Assembly (NCBI GenBank): GCA_949294665.1
Contig: CASFID010000024.1
Coordinates: 1-64,000 of the forward strand
Direction of reading: 5' to 3'
Source: an uncultured Eubacteriales bacterium
GTDB taxonomy: Bacteria > Bacillota > Clostridia > Lachnospirales > Lachnospiraceae
DNA: 64,000 nucleotides
The translations under genes and the position numbers were made by a program. Shown here one piece after another: positions 15,940-25,136 of the stretch (its first letter is position 1; each line of letters begins with the position of its first letter). Under the pieces are notes generated by a model. It saw nothing but the letters and a program-made list of their open reading frames with translations, did not search any database and had not been told where the DNA came from.

Positions 15940-16887
15940 CTATTCTTTTTCATATTCCTCGATCTTACATGTATGCTCCTTTGTATCTTTATCGTAATTC
16001 ACTCCGACAAGCAGCAGATTTCCCTGATACTCCGACAGACTCCGGCCGTTTCTGCCAGATTGCATTTAATGTATCTGCTGATTCCTTTAACGCTTTTGAG
16101 ATCTCACCCCAGTCAGAAACAGATACTGCATTTACATATTCTGTCCGCACCTCGCTGTTCGGTATAAAAACACTTCCCGCACTTCATCATCTGTAAATCC
16201 CACATAGGACGCCAGAGGCCCCGGATCGATCATGGAAAATTCATCAAACATGTTCAGGGCAGAGTGCGTTCCGTATTTTTTGATCGGCAGGATCCCGGTC
16301 ATATATGCCAGATGGATATAGCTTTTATCTTTCAGAAGATCTCTGAGGAAATCCAGATAGGTTTCCTGTGCTTCTCTGTCCTGCTTATATTCCCGGAAAA
16401 TGCAGTCCCATTCATCAATAATGATAATAAACGGACATCTGGTCTGCGCATATACGTCCTGCATAGATTCACTCAGATCCGTATCGTCGTAATAATCTAC
16501 ATCAGGATACAGATTTTTAAGGTCTCGGATCACGATCCGTTTGACACGCCCGATCAGTTCCCGGATATTATGGCTCCGGCTCAAAAATTCCTGCATATTC
16601 AGGAAAATGGTATCGTATCTGTTCAGATATTTTTTAAAGGATTCATCCTTTGCGATATCAAAGGGCAGAAATAATTTTTCCGAATCGCACTGACGGCTGT
16701 AATAAGAAGCCAGCATAGCTGCCGTTACGGATTTGCCGAAACGTCTCGGACGACTGACACAGATATATTTCTGCATTGTATTCACAACACTGTTTGTATA
16801 ACGAAGCAGTCCTGTTTTATCTACATAGATTTCCGATCTTACGGTTTCTTCAAACTGATCGCTCCCCGGATTCAAATAAGTCCCCAT
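15940..16887 (-). pseudogene. AAA-ATPase / PD-(D/E)XK family gene with internal deletion
   Basis: The N-terminal half is a good AAA-ATPase-like domain: YVDKTGLL near the start, the Walker A-like CVSRPRRFGKSVTAAML, the Walker B-like PFIIIIDEWDCIFRE, ending at YVGFTDDEVREVF. Full-length relatives run to about 500-550 residues and end in a PD-(D/E)XK nuclease-like domain. Here the frame shifts after EVREVF and stops at 16132 (about 251 residues). The missing C-terminus is found downstream in other frames: EVRTEYVNAVSVSDWGEISK, then LLLVGVNYDKDTKEHTCKIE ending at TAG 15942-15940. So a middle block was deleted at a short EVRE/EVR homology and at least two frameshifts followed. ATG 16887 follows GGGAGGACAG. 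Such genes are abundant and multicopy in gut anaerobes; their function is unknown. Confidence 0.8.
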
Positions 16888-16972
16888 ATTCTGTCCTCCC
16901 AAAGTACATGGCGCCTTTTATGCTTTCTCTATTATATCCCACCCGCGGGATTCCGGCAACCGGATCCTTGGA

Positions 16973-17001
16973 TTGACTTTCCGGGATATGCATGGTATAT
17001 T
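16973..17001 (+). promoter_or_regulatory. Promoter of the GntR-ABC operon
   Basis: TTGACT (16973-16978), 17-base spacer, TATATT (16996-17001). It is followed at once by an inverted repeat, as expected for a self-repressed operon. Confidence 0.85.
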
Positions 17002-17028
17002 AAGTGTGCTATATATGTTAGTACACTT
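17002..17028 (+). promoter_or_regulatory. GntR (YtrA-type) operator
   Basis: AAGTGTGCTA and TAGTACACTT form an inverted repeat around 7 bases. It matches the AGTGTA-13-TACACT pattern known for YtrA-family repressors. It spans the transcription start, directly after the -10 box. Confidence 0.75.
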
Positions 17029-17057
17029 GAAACAGTATGTAAGAGAAGAGGGAGACT

Positions 17058-17441
17058 ATGATCACGATCGATTATCAGAGCAAGCTGCCCCTTTATGAGC
17101 AGATCGCCGGGCGTTTTCAGGCGCTGATCCTGCAGGGTGCGCTCCCACCCGGCAGTCAGATGCCGTCTGTCCGTTCGCTGGCCATGGAACTGTCCATCAA
17201 TCCGAACACCATACAGAAAGCATTCTCTCTGCTGGAAAACAAGGGATACATCTATCCTGTCAAAGGACGGGGAAGCTTCGTAGCGGATACCGCCGCGCTC
17301 GCCGAAAAAGAGAAGCAGGCATTGCTGGATGAGACAGAACAGCTCATCAGCCGGGGAAAGAGACTGGGGATCACTTACCCGGAATACACTGCAGTCCTTG
17401 ACAGACTGTACGGAAAGGAGCATCAAAATGATCGAACTTAA
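17058..17441 (+). CDS. GntR/YtrA-family repressor
   Basis: A 127-residue regulator with the winged helix in the first 75 residues: YQSKLPLYEQI, GALPPGSQMPSVRSLAMEL and NPNTIQKAFSLLENKGYI. The short C-terminal helical part (about 50 residues) is the YtrA type, which governs ABC exporters responding to envelope stress or antibiotics. ATG 17058 lies behind AGAGGGAG. It overlaps the ATPase gene by 14 bases. Autoregulation through the inverted repeat at 17002-17028 is likely. Confidence 0.93.
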   Translation: MITIDYQSKLPLYEQIAGRFQALILQGALPPGSQMPSVRSLAMELSINPNTIQKAFSLLENKGYIYPVKGRGSFVADTAALAEKEKQALLDETEQLISRGKRLGITYPEYTAVLDRLYGKEHQNDRT

Positions 17442-18333
17442 AGACCTTGACAAGATATTTCAGAAGATTCACGCCGTAGACCATGTGACCGGCGTCATCC
17501 GCGAGGGAATGATATTTGGCCTGATCGGTTCCAACGGCGCGGGAAAGAGTACGCTCCTGCGGATGATCGCAGGCGTTGTACGGGCGGACAGCGGAGAGCT
17601 TCTTGTAGATGGAAAGCCTGTATATGAAAACCCGGACATAAAATCGCAGATCTGTTTTCTGTCCGATACGCCATATTATTTTCAGAATGCGGATATCAGA
17701 GAAATGCGGGATTACTATATGGAGATATATCCCACATTTAACAGAAAACAGTTTGACTCCCTGGCCGGGATCTTCCATCTGGATTTAAAGCGCAGGATAA
17801 ATTCATTTTCAAAAGGAATGAAAAAGCAGGTCTCCATCCTGCTCGGACTGTGCGCGGGAACCAAATATCTGCTCTGCGACGAGACATTTGACGGACTCGA
17901 TCCTGTAGTGCGCCAGGCGGTCAAAAGTCTGTTCGCCTCCGAGATCGTGAACCGGGATTTCACTCCGGTGATCGCCTCTCATAACTTAAGGGAACTGGAA
18001 GATTTCTGCGACAGCGTCGGTCTTCTCCATCATGGAAAACTCCTGCTCACTCAGGATCTTGACCAGCTCAAATGCAATATATGCAAGCTGCAGTGCGTCA
18101 TCCGGGATCCCGCCCGGGAGCAGGAGCTTCTGCACAGTCTTCACGTCCTGAAAATGGAGCGGACGGGATCTCTCCTCACTCTTACGGTGCGCGGAGGCTC
18201 AGCGGAAGTCATTCACACTGCAAAAAAACAGGATCCTCTCTTTGTGGAGGTCCTGCCGCTCACTCTCGAAGAAATATTCATCAGCGAAACGGAGGTTGCC
18301 GGTTATGATATCAAAGATTTCTTTTTACATTAG
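17428..18333 (+). CDS. ABC transporter ATP-binding protein
   Basis: A 301-residue ABC ATPase with Walker A GSNGAGKST (about residues 36-44), ABC signature FSKGMKKQ, Walker B LLCDETFDGLDP and switch His ASHN. The C-terminal 80 residues (after about 220) follow the pattern of exporter ATPases of the YtrB/BcrA group. ATG 17428 after AAAGGAG is preferred because it opens with the usual MIELKDLDKIF. It overlaps both the repressor gene upstream and the permease gene downstream, so the three proteins are translationally coupled. Confidence 0.92.
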   Translation: MIELKDLDKIFQKIHAVDHVTGVIREGMIFGLIGSNGAGKSTLLRMIAGVVRADSGELLVDGKPVYENPDIKSQICFLSDTPYYFQNADIREMRDYYMEIYPTFNRKQFDSLAGIFHLDLKRRINSFSKGMKKQVSILLGLCAGTKYLLCDETFDGLDPVVRQAVKSLFASEIVNRDFTPVIASHNLRELEDFCDSVGLLHHGKLLLTQDLDQLKCNICKLQCVIRDPAREQELLHSLHVLKMERTGSLLTLTVRGGSAEVIHTAKKQDPLFVEVLPLTLEEIFISETEVAGYDIKDFFLH

Positions 18334-20449
18334 GATGATCCGAAAAGATATCAGGCACAGAGGATGGCTGGCTGCACTGTCGTGCATCGTTCTCTTTCTC
18401 ATGATGCCTGTATATACGATGCTCTATCTGAGTACATACACGGGAAACTCCTCGGAACTTGTCCAGTATCTTCCGAGGCTGCTCAACGGAGCGGGCCGGC
18501 AGTACCTCGCACTTGTGATCGCATTGCTGTCAGTCCTTGCTGCGCTGACCGGATTCAGCTATATCCATTCCAGAGAGAAGCTGGACTTCTTCCACTCTCT
18601 GCCAGTGAAACGTGGTTCCTGGTTTGTCTCGGTATATCTGTCGGGACTGATCATCGTCCTCCTCCCGTATGTGATCTGCAGTGTTCTCACCATCATAGTA
18701 GGTGCAGCGGACATGGGAATGAGCGCTCAGCTCGCCGGACATTCTGCCGAAGCATTTCTGGGCGGGGTACTGGCAATACTTGTGATCTACAGCGCCGGCA
18801 CGTTTGCTGTCATGCTGACCGGAAAGACAGTCACGGGGCTGTTGGCTTCACTGACAGTTATCGCATATCCGTTTATCATACTCACGCTTATCACAGCGCT
18901 TGAATCAGTATTTTACAAGACTTTCTGGGATGAGATAGCCACTCTGTCATCCAGGCTGGCAGATTATGTCTCTCCCCTCGGGTTATTTATGACTCTGCTC
19001 GAAGCAAGTGCGGCCGGGAGACTGAGTTTCGCCGCTCTGGCTGCGGCACTCCTTATGTCTGTCCTGTTCACTGCAGGCGCGGTGCTCCTCTACCGCATCT
19101 ACCCGTCGGAGGCCGCAGGAAACGCCATCGCTTTCCCGGTGATCTCTCCGGCAGTCAAGGTCATCATCTGTATCCCGACGGCGCTGTATGCAAGTCTGAT
19201 GATAAAAGATATGATGATACTTGAGGGAAACGGATGGATGTTTCCTCTGACTCTCCTGGCAGCAGTCATCCTCTGCGCAGTGATCGATTTTATATACACG
19301 ACGGATTTCCGACTCCTGCTAAAAAGCTGGAAATCGTCTCTCGTATCGGTCGCAGGGGCCATGTTCATCCTCTGCTTCTTCCAGTTTGATCTGTCAGGCT
19401 ATGACACCTATATCCCGGAAGAGAGTAAAGTGGAAAGCATCAGCTTCCTCCCGGATTCCTTTTCCATGAATTTCACCTATCCGGACACGGAAGATCTGTC
19501 TGTTTCCGGCCCCGTATATTTTGCGCCGGACGATATGACCGACACTCTGTATGATCTGGCACAGTCCGGGATCGACAACCTGGAAGAAGGAATCACTCCG
19601 CAGTATGTCCGCTCTGACGCGGACAGCACGGATAAAAGTTCATATATCACAGCTGTATTCGGCTATAAACTGCCGGGCGGACGTGTCGTCACGAGGCAGT
19701 ATGCCTTAAAGTACAGCGATGCGGCAGTCACACTGGAAACGCTGCTGTCCAGCAGAGAATACAGGCAGAATCTCTTTCCGTTCTTCCACATAGATAAAAG
19801 CGCTGTGACAGGGATATCCATGACAGACGTATACGGCATATGGCAGGATATGAAGCTGACAGCGGAACAGAGACGCGCTCTCCTCGACGCATATGAAAGC
19901 GATCTTCTCAATGTCGGTGCAGACACATTTGTCCGCGAATCCCCTCTGGGAGAACTTTCCGTCGATCTGCCGGACCCGTCCCAGAGCGACAGTGGAGAGT
20001 TCGCCGCCGATACCGAGGCTTCTTATCATAGCGGATTCTCCGATCCCGGCGACAGACTCACAGTCACCCTGACGCAGCTCTATCTGTACCCGGGATTTAC
20101 AGACACTTTATCACTGCTTGAGGATTACGGATACACGATACGCACTGAGATCGATCCTGAAGATGTGTCGGGCATCACGCTGCATCTGTCTGCTGGCACC
20201 ATGCAAAGCGGAGTATACAGCGATATGCTCTCCGGCCTGTCCGATACCGCAGAGACGTTTGTCTATGACGATTCTTCTGTAGACGTTACCGTCTTAGACG
20301 AAAAGGATGTCTCCCTTGTCCTGAAATATATCTCACCGTATACCGGAGGACTTTTGGATGGCGGGAGCAATATCTATGACTATATGGATATCCGATATAA
20401 AGATGGAGAAGTCTACGGACAGAGTTTCAGCCCGTACGTGAGCCGGTAA
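18305..20449 (+). CDS. ABC permease with large extracytoplasmic C-terminal domain
   Basis: A 714-residue protein. About ten transmembrane helices occupy residues 1-360, beginning LAALSCIVLFLMMPVYTMLY. From about residue 375 the chain is soluble, acidic and beta-rich (DUF6449-like), containing four-residue Asp/Glu clusters and ending YGQSFSPYVSR. ATG 18305 overlaps the ATPase gene by 29 bases. In Lachnospiraceae such permeases sit in GntR-ABC cassettes. The cargo is unknown, and antimicrobial peptide sensing or export is only an analogy. The domain after the helices could be the ligand-contact part. Confidence 0.85.
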   Translation: MISKISFYIRMIRKDIRHRGWLAALSCIVLFLMMPVYTMLYLSTYTGNSSELVQYLPRLLNGAGRQYLALVIALLSVLAALTGFSYIHSREKLDFFHSLPVKRGSWFVSVYLSGLIIVLLPYVICSVLTIIVGAADMGMSAQLAGHSAEAFLGGVLAILVIYSAGTFAVMLTGKTVTGLLASLTVIAYPFIILTLITALESVFYKTFWDEIATLSSRLADYVSPLGLFMTLLEASAAGRLSFAALAAALLMSVLFTAGAVLLYRIYPSEAAGNAIAFPVISPAVKVIICIPTALYASLMIKDMMILEGNGWMFPLTLLAAVILCAVIDFIYTTDFRLLLKSWKSSLVSVAGAMFILCFFQFDLSGYDTYIPEESKVESISFLPDSFSMNFTYPDTEDLSVSGPVYFAPDDMTDTLYDLAQSGIDNLEEGITPQYVRSDADSTDKSSYITAVFGYKLPGGRVVTRQYALKYSDAAVTLETLLSSREYRQNLFPFFHIDKSAVTGISMTDVYGIWQDMKLTAEQRRALLDAYESDLLNVGADTFVRESPLGELSVDLPDPSQSDSGEFAADTEASYHSGFSDPGDRLTVTLTQLYLYPGFTDTLSLLEDYGYTIRTEIDPEDVSGITLHLSAGTMQSGVYSDMLSGLSDTAETFVYDDSSVDVTVLDEKDVSLVLKYISPYTGGLLDGGSNIYDYMDIRYKDGEVYGQSFSPYVSR

Positions 20450-20465
20450 AAGATTTTTACGAAAG

Positions 20466-20508
20466 AAACAGCAGCTGAATGCAAAAATACATTCTGCTGC
20501 TGTTTTTA
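20466..20508. terminator. Terminator shared by the ABC operon and hydA
   Basis: AACAGCAGCTGAATG and CATTCTGCTGCTGTT pair around CAAAAATA, followed by TTTATTTT on the plus strand and TTTCTTTC on the minus strand. The flanking genes are convergent. Confidence 0.85.
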
Positions 20509-20542
20509 TTTTGCAGGATTTTATGCACGGAAAGGCGAAAAA

Positions 20543-22285
20543 TCAGTTGATCGACCGCTTTACATATGTCGTATGCAGGATATGATGCGCTTTCTCACTT
20601 CCGGGCGCACCCAGGTACTCGCTGTACACTCTCTTGATGGACGGATTTTCATGAGACTTTCTGATCGTCTTTGCCGCGTCGTTGTCATAGAGCGCTTTGG
20701 CACGGATCGCTTTCACATCCGTAAAGTTGCGTACATCCGCATGTACCTGTGGCTGACCGCCTCCGTTCACGCATCCGCCCGGACAGCACATGATCTCTAT
20801 GAAATGATAGTCCGCTTCACCGGAGCGCACCTTGTCCATGATAACTTTCGCGTTGGCAAGCCCGGATGCGACTGCGACTTTCACATCCATCCCAGCCACA
20901 TGATAGACGGCTTCCTTGATCCCGTCTGTGCCGCGCACTTCCGTAAAATCTACTTTCTGGAGCGTCTCGCCGGTCAGTTCTTCCACTGCGGTACGCAGAG
21001 CCGCTTCCATCACGCCGCCCGTGGCGCCGAAGATAACGCCCGCGCCCGAGGATTCTCCAAGCGGATCATCGAACCCCTCGTCCGGCAGACTGCGAAAATC
21101 GATGCCGACCTTTCGGATGATACGGGCCAGTTCCCTCGTCGTGATGGAGATGTCCACGTCCGGCACCCCGGCCGCATACTGATCGTCTCTTCGGATCTCG
21201 AATTTCTTTGCCGTACAGGGCATCACGCTGACACATATGATGTCCTCCGGCGCGATCCCCATCTTCTCCGCATAATAGGTCTTAGTGATCGCTCCGAACA
21301 TCTGCTGCGGTGATTTGCAGCTTGACAGGTGGGCAAGCTGATCCGGATAATAATGCTCGCAGTATTTGATCCATCCAGGAGAGCAGGACGTCATCATCGG
21401 CAGGACGCCGCCGTTTCTCACGCGGTCGAGAAACTCGTGCGCTTCCTCCATAATAGTAAGGTCCGCGCTGAAATCCGTGTCAAACACTTTATCGAATCCG
21501 ATCCTTCTCAGAGCCGCGGCCATCTTGCCCTCTACGTCTGTTCCCATCGGATAGCCGAACTCCTCTCCCAGCGCCGCGCGCACGGACGGAGCAGGCTGTA
21601 CGACGACATGTTTGGTCTCATCGGCGATCGCCTCGAGCACCTCGTCGATGCTGCTCTTCTCGTAGAGCGCTCCTGTCGGACAGGCGGAGATGCACTGACC
21701 GCAGGATACACAGCTCGTATCTCCCAGTCCCATGTCGAACGGAGAACCGATAAATGTAGCAAATCCTCTGTTATTCGGTCCGATGACGCCTACGCTCTGC
21801 ACTTTCTCGCAGACTGCGGAGCATCTCCGGCAAAGGATACATTTATTATTATCGCGGACCATATGTACTGCGCTCTCATCCAGCTCATAATGAGGCGTTT
21901 CACCGGCGAAATAATCCTCGTCCGTCACTCCCATCTCCTGGCAGAGTTCCTGCAGTTCACATTGCCCGCTGCGCACACAGGAGAGACACTTCTTGTCGTG
22001 ATTGGACAGGAGCAGCTCCAGCGTCCTTCTCCTGGAATCAAGCAGTCTCTTTGTGTTTGTCTGCACTTCCATACCCTCGGAAACCGGATGGACACAGGCG
22101 GCCACCAGATTCCTCGCTCCTTTTACTTCCACCACGCACATGCGGCATGCGCCGATCTCGTTGATCTCTTTTAGATAGCACAGCGTCGGGATACGGATCC
22201 CCGCCGCCTGAGCCGCTTCCAGGATCGAAGAACCCGCGGGCGCAGTTACATTCAAGCCGTTTATCTTTAAATTTACTTTTTCCAT
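20543..22285 (-). CDS. hydA: NAD-linked electron-bifurcating [FeFe]-hydrogenase, catalytic subunit HydA
   Basis: 580 residues. Order of domains: 2Fe-2S (Cys 36, 47, 50, 64), His/Cys 4Fe-4S (HDKKCLSCVRSGQC, 96-109), two 4Fe-4S sites (CILCRRCSAVC from 149; CVSCGQCISACP from 192) and the H-cluster domain. The loops are TSCSPGW (299-305), MPCTAKKFEIRR (355-366) and MCCPGGCVNGGGQPQ (499-513). The TSCSPGW form is typical of the multimeric NAD-dependent enzymes. Together with HydB and the NuoE-like subunit it should couple H2 to NAD and ferredoxin in the cytoplasm. ATG 22285 is chosen over GTG 22291 because GGGAGG then has normal spacing. It is the last gene of its operon, 15 bases after hydB. Maturases HydEFG are not in the window. 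Confidence 0.95.
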   Translation of the reverse strand: MEKVNLKINGLNVTAPAGSSILEAAQAAGIRIPTLCYLKEINEIGACRMCVVEVKGARNLVAACVHPVSEGMEVQTNTKRLLDSRRRTLELLLSNHDKKCLSCVRSGQCELQELCQEMGVTDEDYFAGETPHYELDESAVHMVRDNNKCILCRRCSAVCEKVQSVGVIGPNNRGFATFIGSPFDMGLGDTSCVSCGQCISACPTGALYEKSSIDEVLEAIADETKHVVVQPAPSVRAALGEEFGYPMGTDVEGKMAAALRRIGFDKVFDTDFSADLTIMEEAHEFLDRVRNGGVLPMMTSCSPGWIKYCEHYYPDQLAHLSSCKSPQQMFGAITKTYYAEKMGIAPEDIICVSVMPCTAKKFEIRRDDQYAAGVPDVDISITTRELARIIRKVGIDFRSLPDEGFDDPLGESSGAGVIFGATGGVMEAALRTAVEELTGETLQKVDFTEVRGTDGIKEAVYHVAGMDVKVAVASGLANAKVIMDKVRSGEADYHFIEIMCCPGGCVNGGGQPQVHADVRNFTDVKAIRAKALYDNDAAKTIRKSHENPSIKRVYSEYLGAPGSEKAHHILHTTYVKRSIN

Positions 22286-22300
22286 TCTCACTGCCCTCCC

Positions 22301-24088
22301 TTATTCTTTGTAGATCGCGCCGAACCGGCATTTTTCTATACAGGCGCCGCACTTTAAGCACTTCTCAGAATCGATCATATGTACTTCTCTCACTGAACCG
22401 CTGATCGCATCCGCCGGACAGGTCCTCGCACAGAGCGTACATCCCTTGCATTTATCCGGATCGATCTTGTACTGGAGCAGATCCTTACAGACTCCCGCCG
22501 GACATTTCTTGTCAACGATATGCGCGATATATTCATCTCTGAAGTAGCGCAGCGTGGAAAGCACCGGGTTAGGCGCCGTCTGTCCGAGGGCGCAGAGAGA
22601 ATTTGACTGCAAATGGTAACACAGTTCCTCCAGCTTATCCAGATCTTCCATCGTCGCCTGACCTTTTGTGATCTTTTCAAGAATCTCGAGCATACGTCTC
22701 GTACCGATCCGGCACGGCGTACATTTGCCGCACGATTCGTCCACTGTAAACTCCAGGAAGAACTTCGCGATATCCACCATACAGGTGTCCTCGTCCATGA
22801 CGATCAGTCCGCCGGATCCCATCATGGAGCCGATTTCTTTTAAGTTGTCGTAGTCGATCGGAACATCGAGATGCTCTGCCGGGATACATCCGCCGGACGG
22901 GCCGCCCGTCTGAGCCGCCTTGAACTTCTTACCGTTCGGGATTCCGCCTCCGATCTCTTCCACGATCTCTCGGAGCGTTGTCCCCATAGGTACTTCGACA
23001 AGTCCGGTATTGTGGATCTTTCCTCCCAGGGCGAACACTTTCGTTCCTTTTGACTTCTCTGTTCCCATAGACGCGAACCATTCCGGTCCGTTGACGATGA
23101 TCTGCGGAATGTTCGCGTAAGTCTCCACATTGTTTAAGATCGTCGGCTTCTGGAACAGGCCTTTGAGCGCCGGGAACGGAGGACGGGGACGGGGCTCTCC
23201 TCTGTTGCCTTCGATGGACGTCATAAGCGCCGTCTCCTCGCCACAGACAAACGCTCCTGCGCCGAGTCTTAATTCAATGTCAAAATCAAATCCGCTGTCG
23301 AATATATTTTCTCCCAACAGACCATACTCTCTGGCCTGTCTGATCGCAATCTCAAGACGTTTCACCGCAATGGGATACTCGGCGCGCACATAGATATAAC
23401 CCTGAGACGCTCCGATGGCATAGCCGGCAATGGCCATCGCCTCCAGCACCGCGTGGGGATCTCCCTCAAGGATCGAGCGGTCCATAAAAGCTCCCGGATC
23501 CCCTTCATCCGCATTGCAGCAGACATACTTCTGATCCGCTTCATTCGCCGCAGCAAACTTCCACTTCATACCAGTGGGGAATCCGGCGCCTCCTCTTCCC
23601 CGCAGGCCGCTGTCGAGCAGGATCTGGATCACGTCTCCGGGAGTCTTCTCCGTCAGGACGGTGCCAAGCGCCTCGTAGCCGCCGGTACCGATGTATTCCT
23701 CGATATTCTCGGGGTTGATCACGCCGCAGTTGCGCAGCGCTACTCTGTGCTGTTTCTTATAAAAGTTCGTCTCATTGAGAGGAATGATCCTGTCCGTCTT
23801 CGTCGTCTCGTCATAGAGCAGACGCGTAACGACTCTTCCCTTTAACAGATGCTCGGATACGATCTCCGGGATGTCGTCCTCCTGCACCATGGAATAGAAT
23901 GTCCCCTCAGGGTATACGATCATGATCGGCCCGAGTGCGCACAGTCCGAAACATCCGGTCTTGACAACGCCGACTTCCTCAGACAGCCCGTTCGCTACGA
24001 TTTCTTTTTCCAGTCTTTCTCTGATCCGCTGGCTGCCGGAAGAAGTACATCCGGTCCCGCCGCAGACGAGTACATGTGAACGATACAT
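22301..24088 (-). CDS. hydB: Bifurcating hydrogenase, NuoF-like subunit HydB
   Basis: A 595-residue flavoprotein. A thioredoxin-like 2Fe-2S domain comes first (VCGGTGCTSSG, later TGCFGLCALGP). The NuoF core follows with the NADH/FMN-binding RGRGGAGFPTGMKW and GAGAFVCGEETALM, then the N3-type 4Fe-4S site SCGKCTPCRIGTRRM. The tail has two ferredoxin-type clusters, CKGCTLCARTCPADAI and CLKCGACIEKCRFGAIY. This is the subunit where NADH and ferredoxin electrons meet. It starts at ATG 24088 behind AAAGGAGG. Length and order match HydB of trimeric hydrogenases. Confidence 0.95.
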   Translation of the reverse strand: MYRSHVLVCGGTGCTSSGSQRIRERLEKEIVANGLSEEVGVVKTGCFGLCALGPIMIVYPEGTFYSMVQEDDIPEIVSEHLLKGRVVTRLLYDETTKTDRIIPLNETNFYKKQHRVALRNCGVINPENIEEYIGTGGYEALGTVLTEKTPGDVIQILLDSGLRGRGGAGFPTGMKWKFAAANEADQKYVCCNADEGDPGAFMDRSILEGDPHAVLEAMAIAGYAIGASQGYIYVRAEYPIAVKRLEIAIRQAREYGLLGENIFDSGFDFDIELRLGAGAFVCGEETALMTSIEGNRGEPRPRPPFPALKGLFQKPTILNNVETYANIPQIIVNGPEWFASMGTEKSKGTKVFALGGKIHNTGLVEVPMGTTLREIVEEIGGGIPNGKKFKAAQTGGPSGGCIPAEHLDVPIDYDNLKEIGSMMGSGGLIVMDEDTCMVDIAKFFLEFTVDESCGKCTPCRIGTRRMLEILEKITKGQATMEDLDKLEELCYHLQSNSLCALGQTAPNPVLSTLRYFRDEYIAHIVDKKCPAGVCKDLLQYKIDPDKCKGCTLCARTCPADAISGSVREVHMIDSEKCLKCGACIEKCRFGAIYKE

Positions 24089-24106
24089 AATCTCTCAGAC
24101 CTCCTT

Positions 24107-24493
24107 TCACTGATTTGCGCCATTCTGAACGGCGCTTAAGGTATATTTTGTCACGACCTGTCCGCCGATCAGGTGAAGACGCAGTACCTCCAGTGCTTTT
24201 TCAGGAGTCATCTTCACGTATGTCACTTTGTCTTTTCCCGGTTCCATTACTTCCACGATCGGTTCGTACTGACACAGGCCAATACAGCCGGTCTGTGTCA
24301 CACTGATCTTCTCACTTAAGTTCTGTTCCTGCACTGCGTCAGAGAGAGCGGTCAGGACTGGTCTCGCTCCGCTCGCGATACCACAGGTGGCCATTCCTAC
24401 AACAACGCGTGTCTGATCTGCACTCTCCGCGCGTACTCCGACCTTTCCCTGCATTTTTGCCCTGATCGCACGTAATTCTTCAAGAGATTTCAT
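24107..24493 (-). CDS. Thioredoxin-like 2Fe-2S ferredoxin subunit
   Basis: A 128-residue protein. It has a helical N-terminus (SLEELRAIRAKMQGK) and a 2Fe-2S thioredoxin-like fold with cysteines in MATCGIASGA and TGCIGLCQYEP. It resembles the free-standing counterpart of the first domain of HydB and the HndB-type subunit of tetrameric NADP/NAD hydrogenases. Placed 18 bases before hydB, it is very probably a fourth subunit or electron shuttle of the complex. ATG 24493 lies after GGAGGAAT-type sequence. Confidence 0.88.
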   Translation of the reverse strand: MKSLEELRAIRAKMQGKVGVRAESADQTRVVVGMATCGIASGARPVLTALSDAVQEQNLSEKISVTQTGCIGLCQYEPIVEVMEPGKDKVTYVKMTPEKALEVLRLHLIGGQVVTKYTLSAVQNGANQ

Positions 24494-24572
24494 ATAATTC
24501 CTCCATTTCTGTCACTGCTTTTATCCTCCTGAGAGCACGGCCTGCTTCATTCACAAAGCCCGGCTGTCTCTC

Positions 24573-25133
24573 TTATATATCAGCTCCGCCGTCTGTTTCT
24601 TTCTTATTCGTATCCAGGTACTCCCAGATAAACAGGGACACCTCGGGTTCTATAAAGGATATCTCATCCCCGAGCATCTCGCGCATTTCCCGGGTATCAA
24701 GCGTAAAACTCCCGGCGCCGTATTCATACGTGTATTTAAAGTCGATCTGCTCGTTAAAGACCACCAGCGTATGTATGGTGGAACTGATATCGCCAAGCGG
24801 CATCCTGTCAATATGGGACAGTATGAACACCGCCTGTACTGTTGTTCCTTTTCCTTTTTCTGAATCAATCTGGAAACTCCCTCCCGTGCACTCCGCCGCC
24901 TGCTTAAAAAACGGAAGCCCGAGTCCTACTATCCTTGTCGTTCTCGTTGTAAAGAACGGATCCTGTGCGCGTTTCACCTGATCAGCCGTCATCCCGCAGC
25001 CATCGTCCCGGATAATGACAGTCAGCGTATCTTCTTCCGGCTTCACCGACACAGTGATCTCGATGAGAGACGCTTTTGCCCGTACAGAATTCTCAGCGAC
25101 ATCCAGAATATTCAGAGATATTTCCGGCATCAT
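24573..25133 (-). CDS. GHKL-type ATPase (histidine-kinase-like) in the hydrogenase operon
   Basis: A 186-residue soluble protein made of a HATPase_c domain: N-box ISLNILDVAENSVRAKA (4-20), G1 RDDGCGMTADQ, then TRIVGLGLPFFKQAAE and GKGTTVQAVF. There is no histidine phosphoacceptor domain and no membrane helix, so a Ser/Thr kinase of the anti-sigma type is more likely than a two-component sensor. The last 60 residues form an additional domain ending in DTNKKETDGGADI. It starts right after the nuoE stop (3 bases) and precedes the 2Fe-2S subunit. It is a candidate antagonist of the SpoIIE phosphatase at 4007-5182. Confidence 0.85.
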   Translation of the reverse strand: MMPEISLNILDVAENSVRAKASLIEITVSVKPEEDTLTVIIRDDGCGMTADQVKRAQDPFFTTRTTRIVGLGLPFFKQAAECTGGSFQIDSEKGKGTTVQAVFILSHIDRMPLGDISSTIHTLVVFNEQIDFKYTYEYGAGSFTLDTREMREMLGDEISFIEPEVSLFIWEYLDTNKKETDGGADI

Positions 25134-25136
25134 GGC

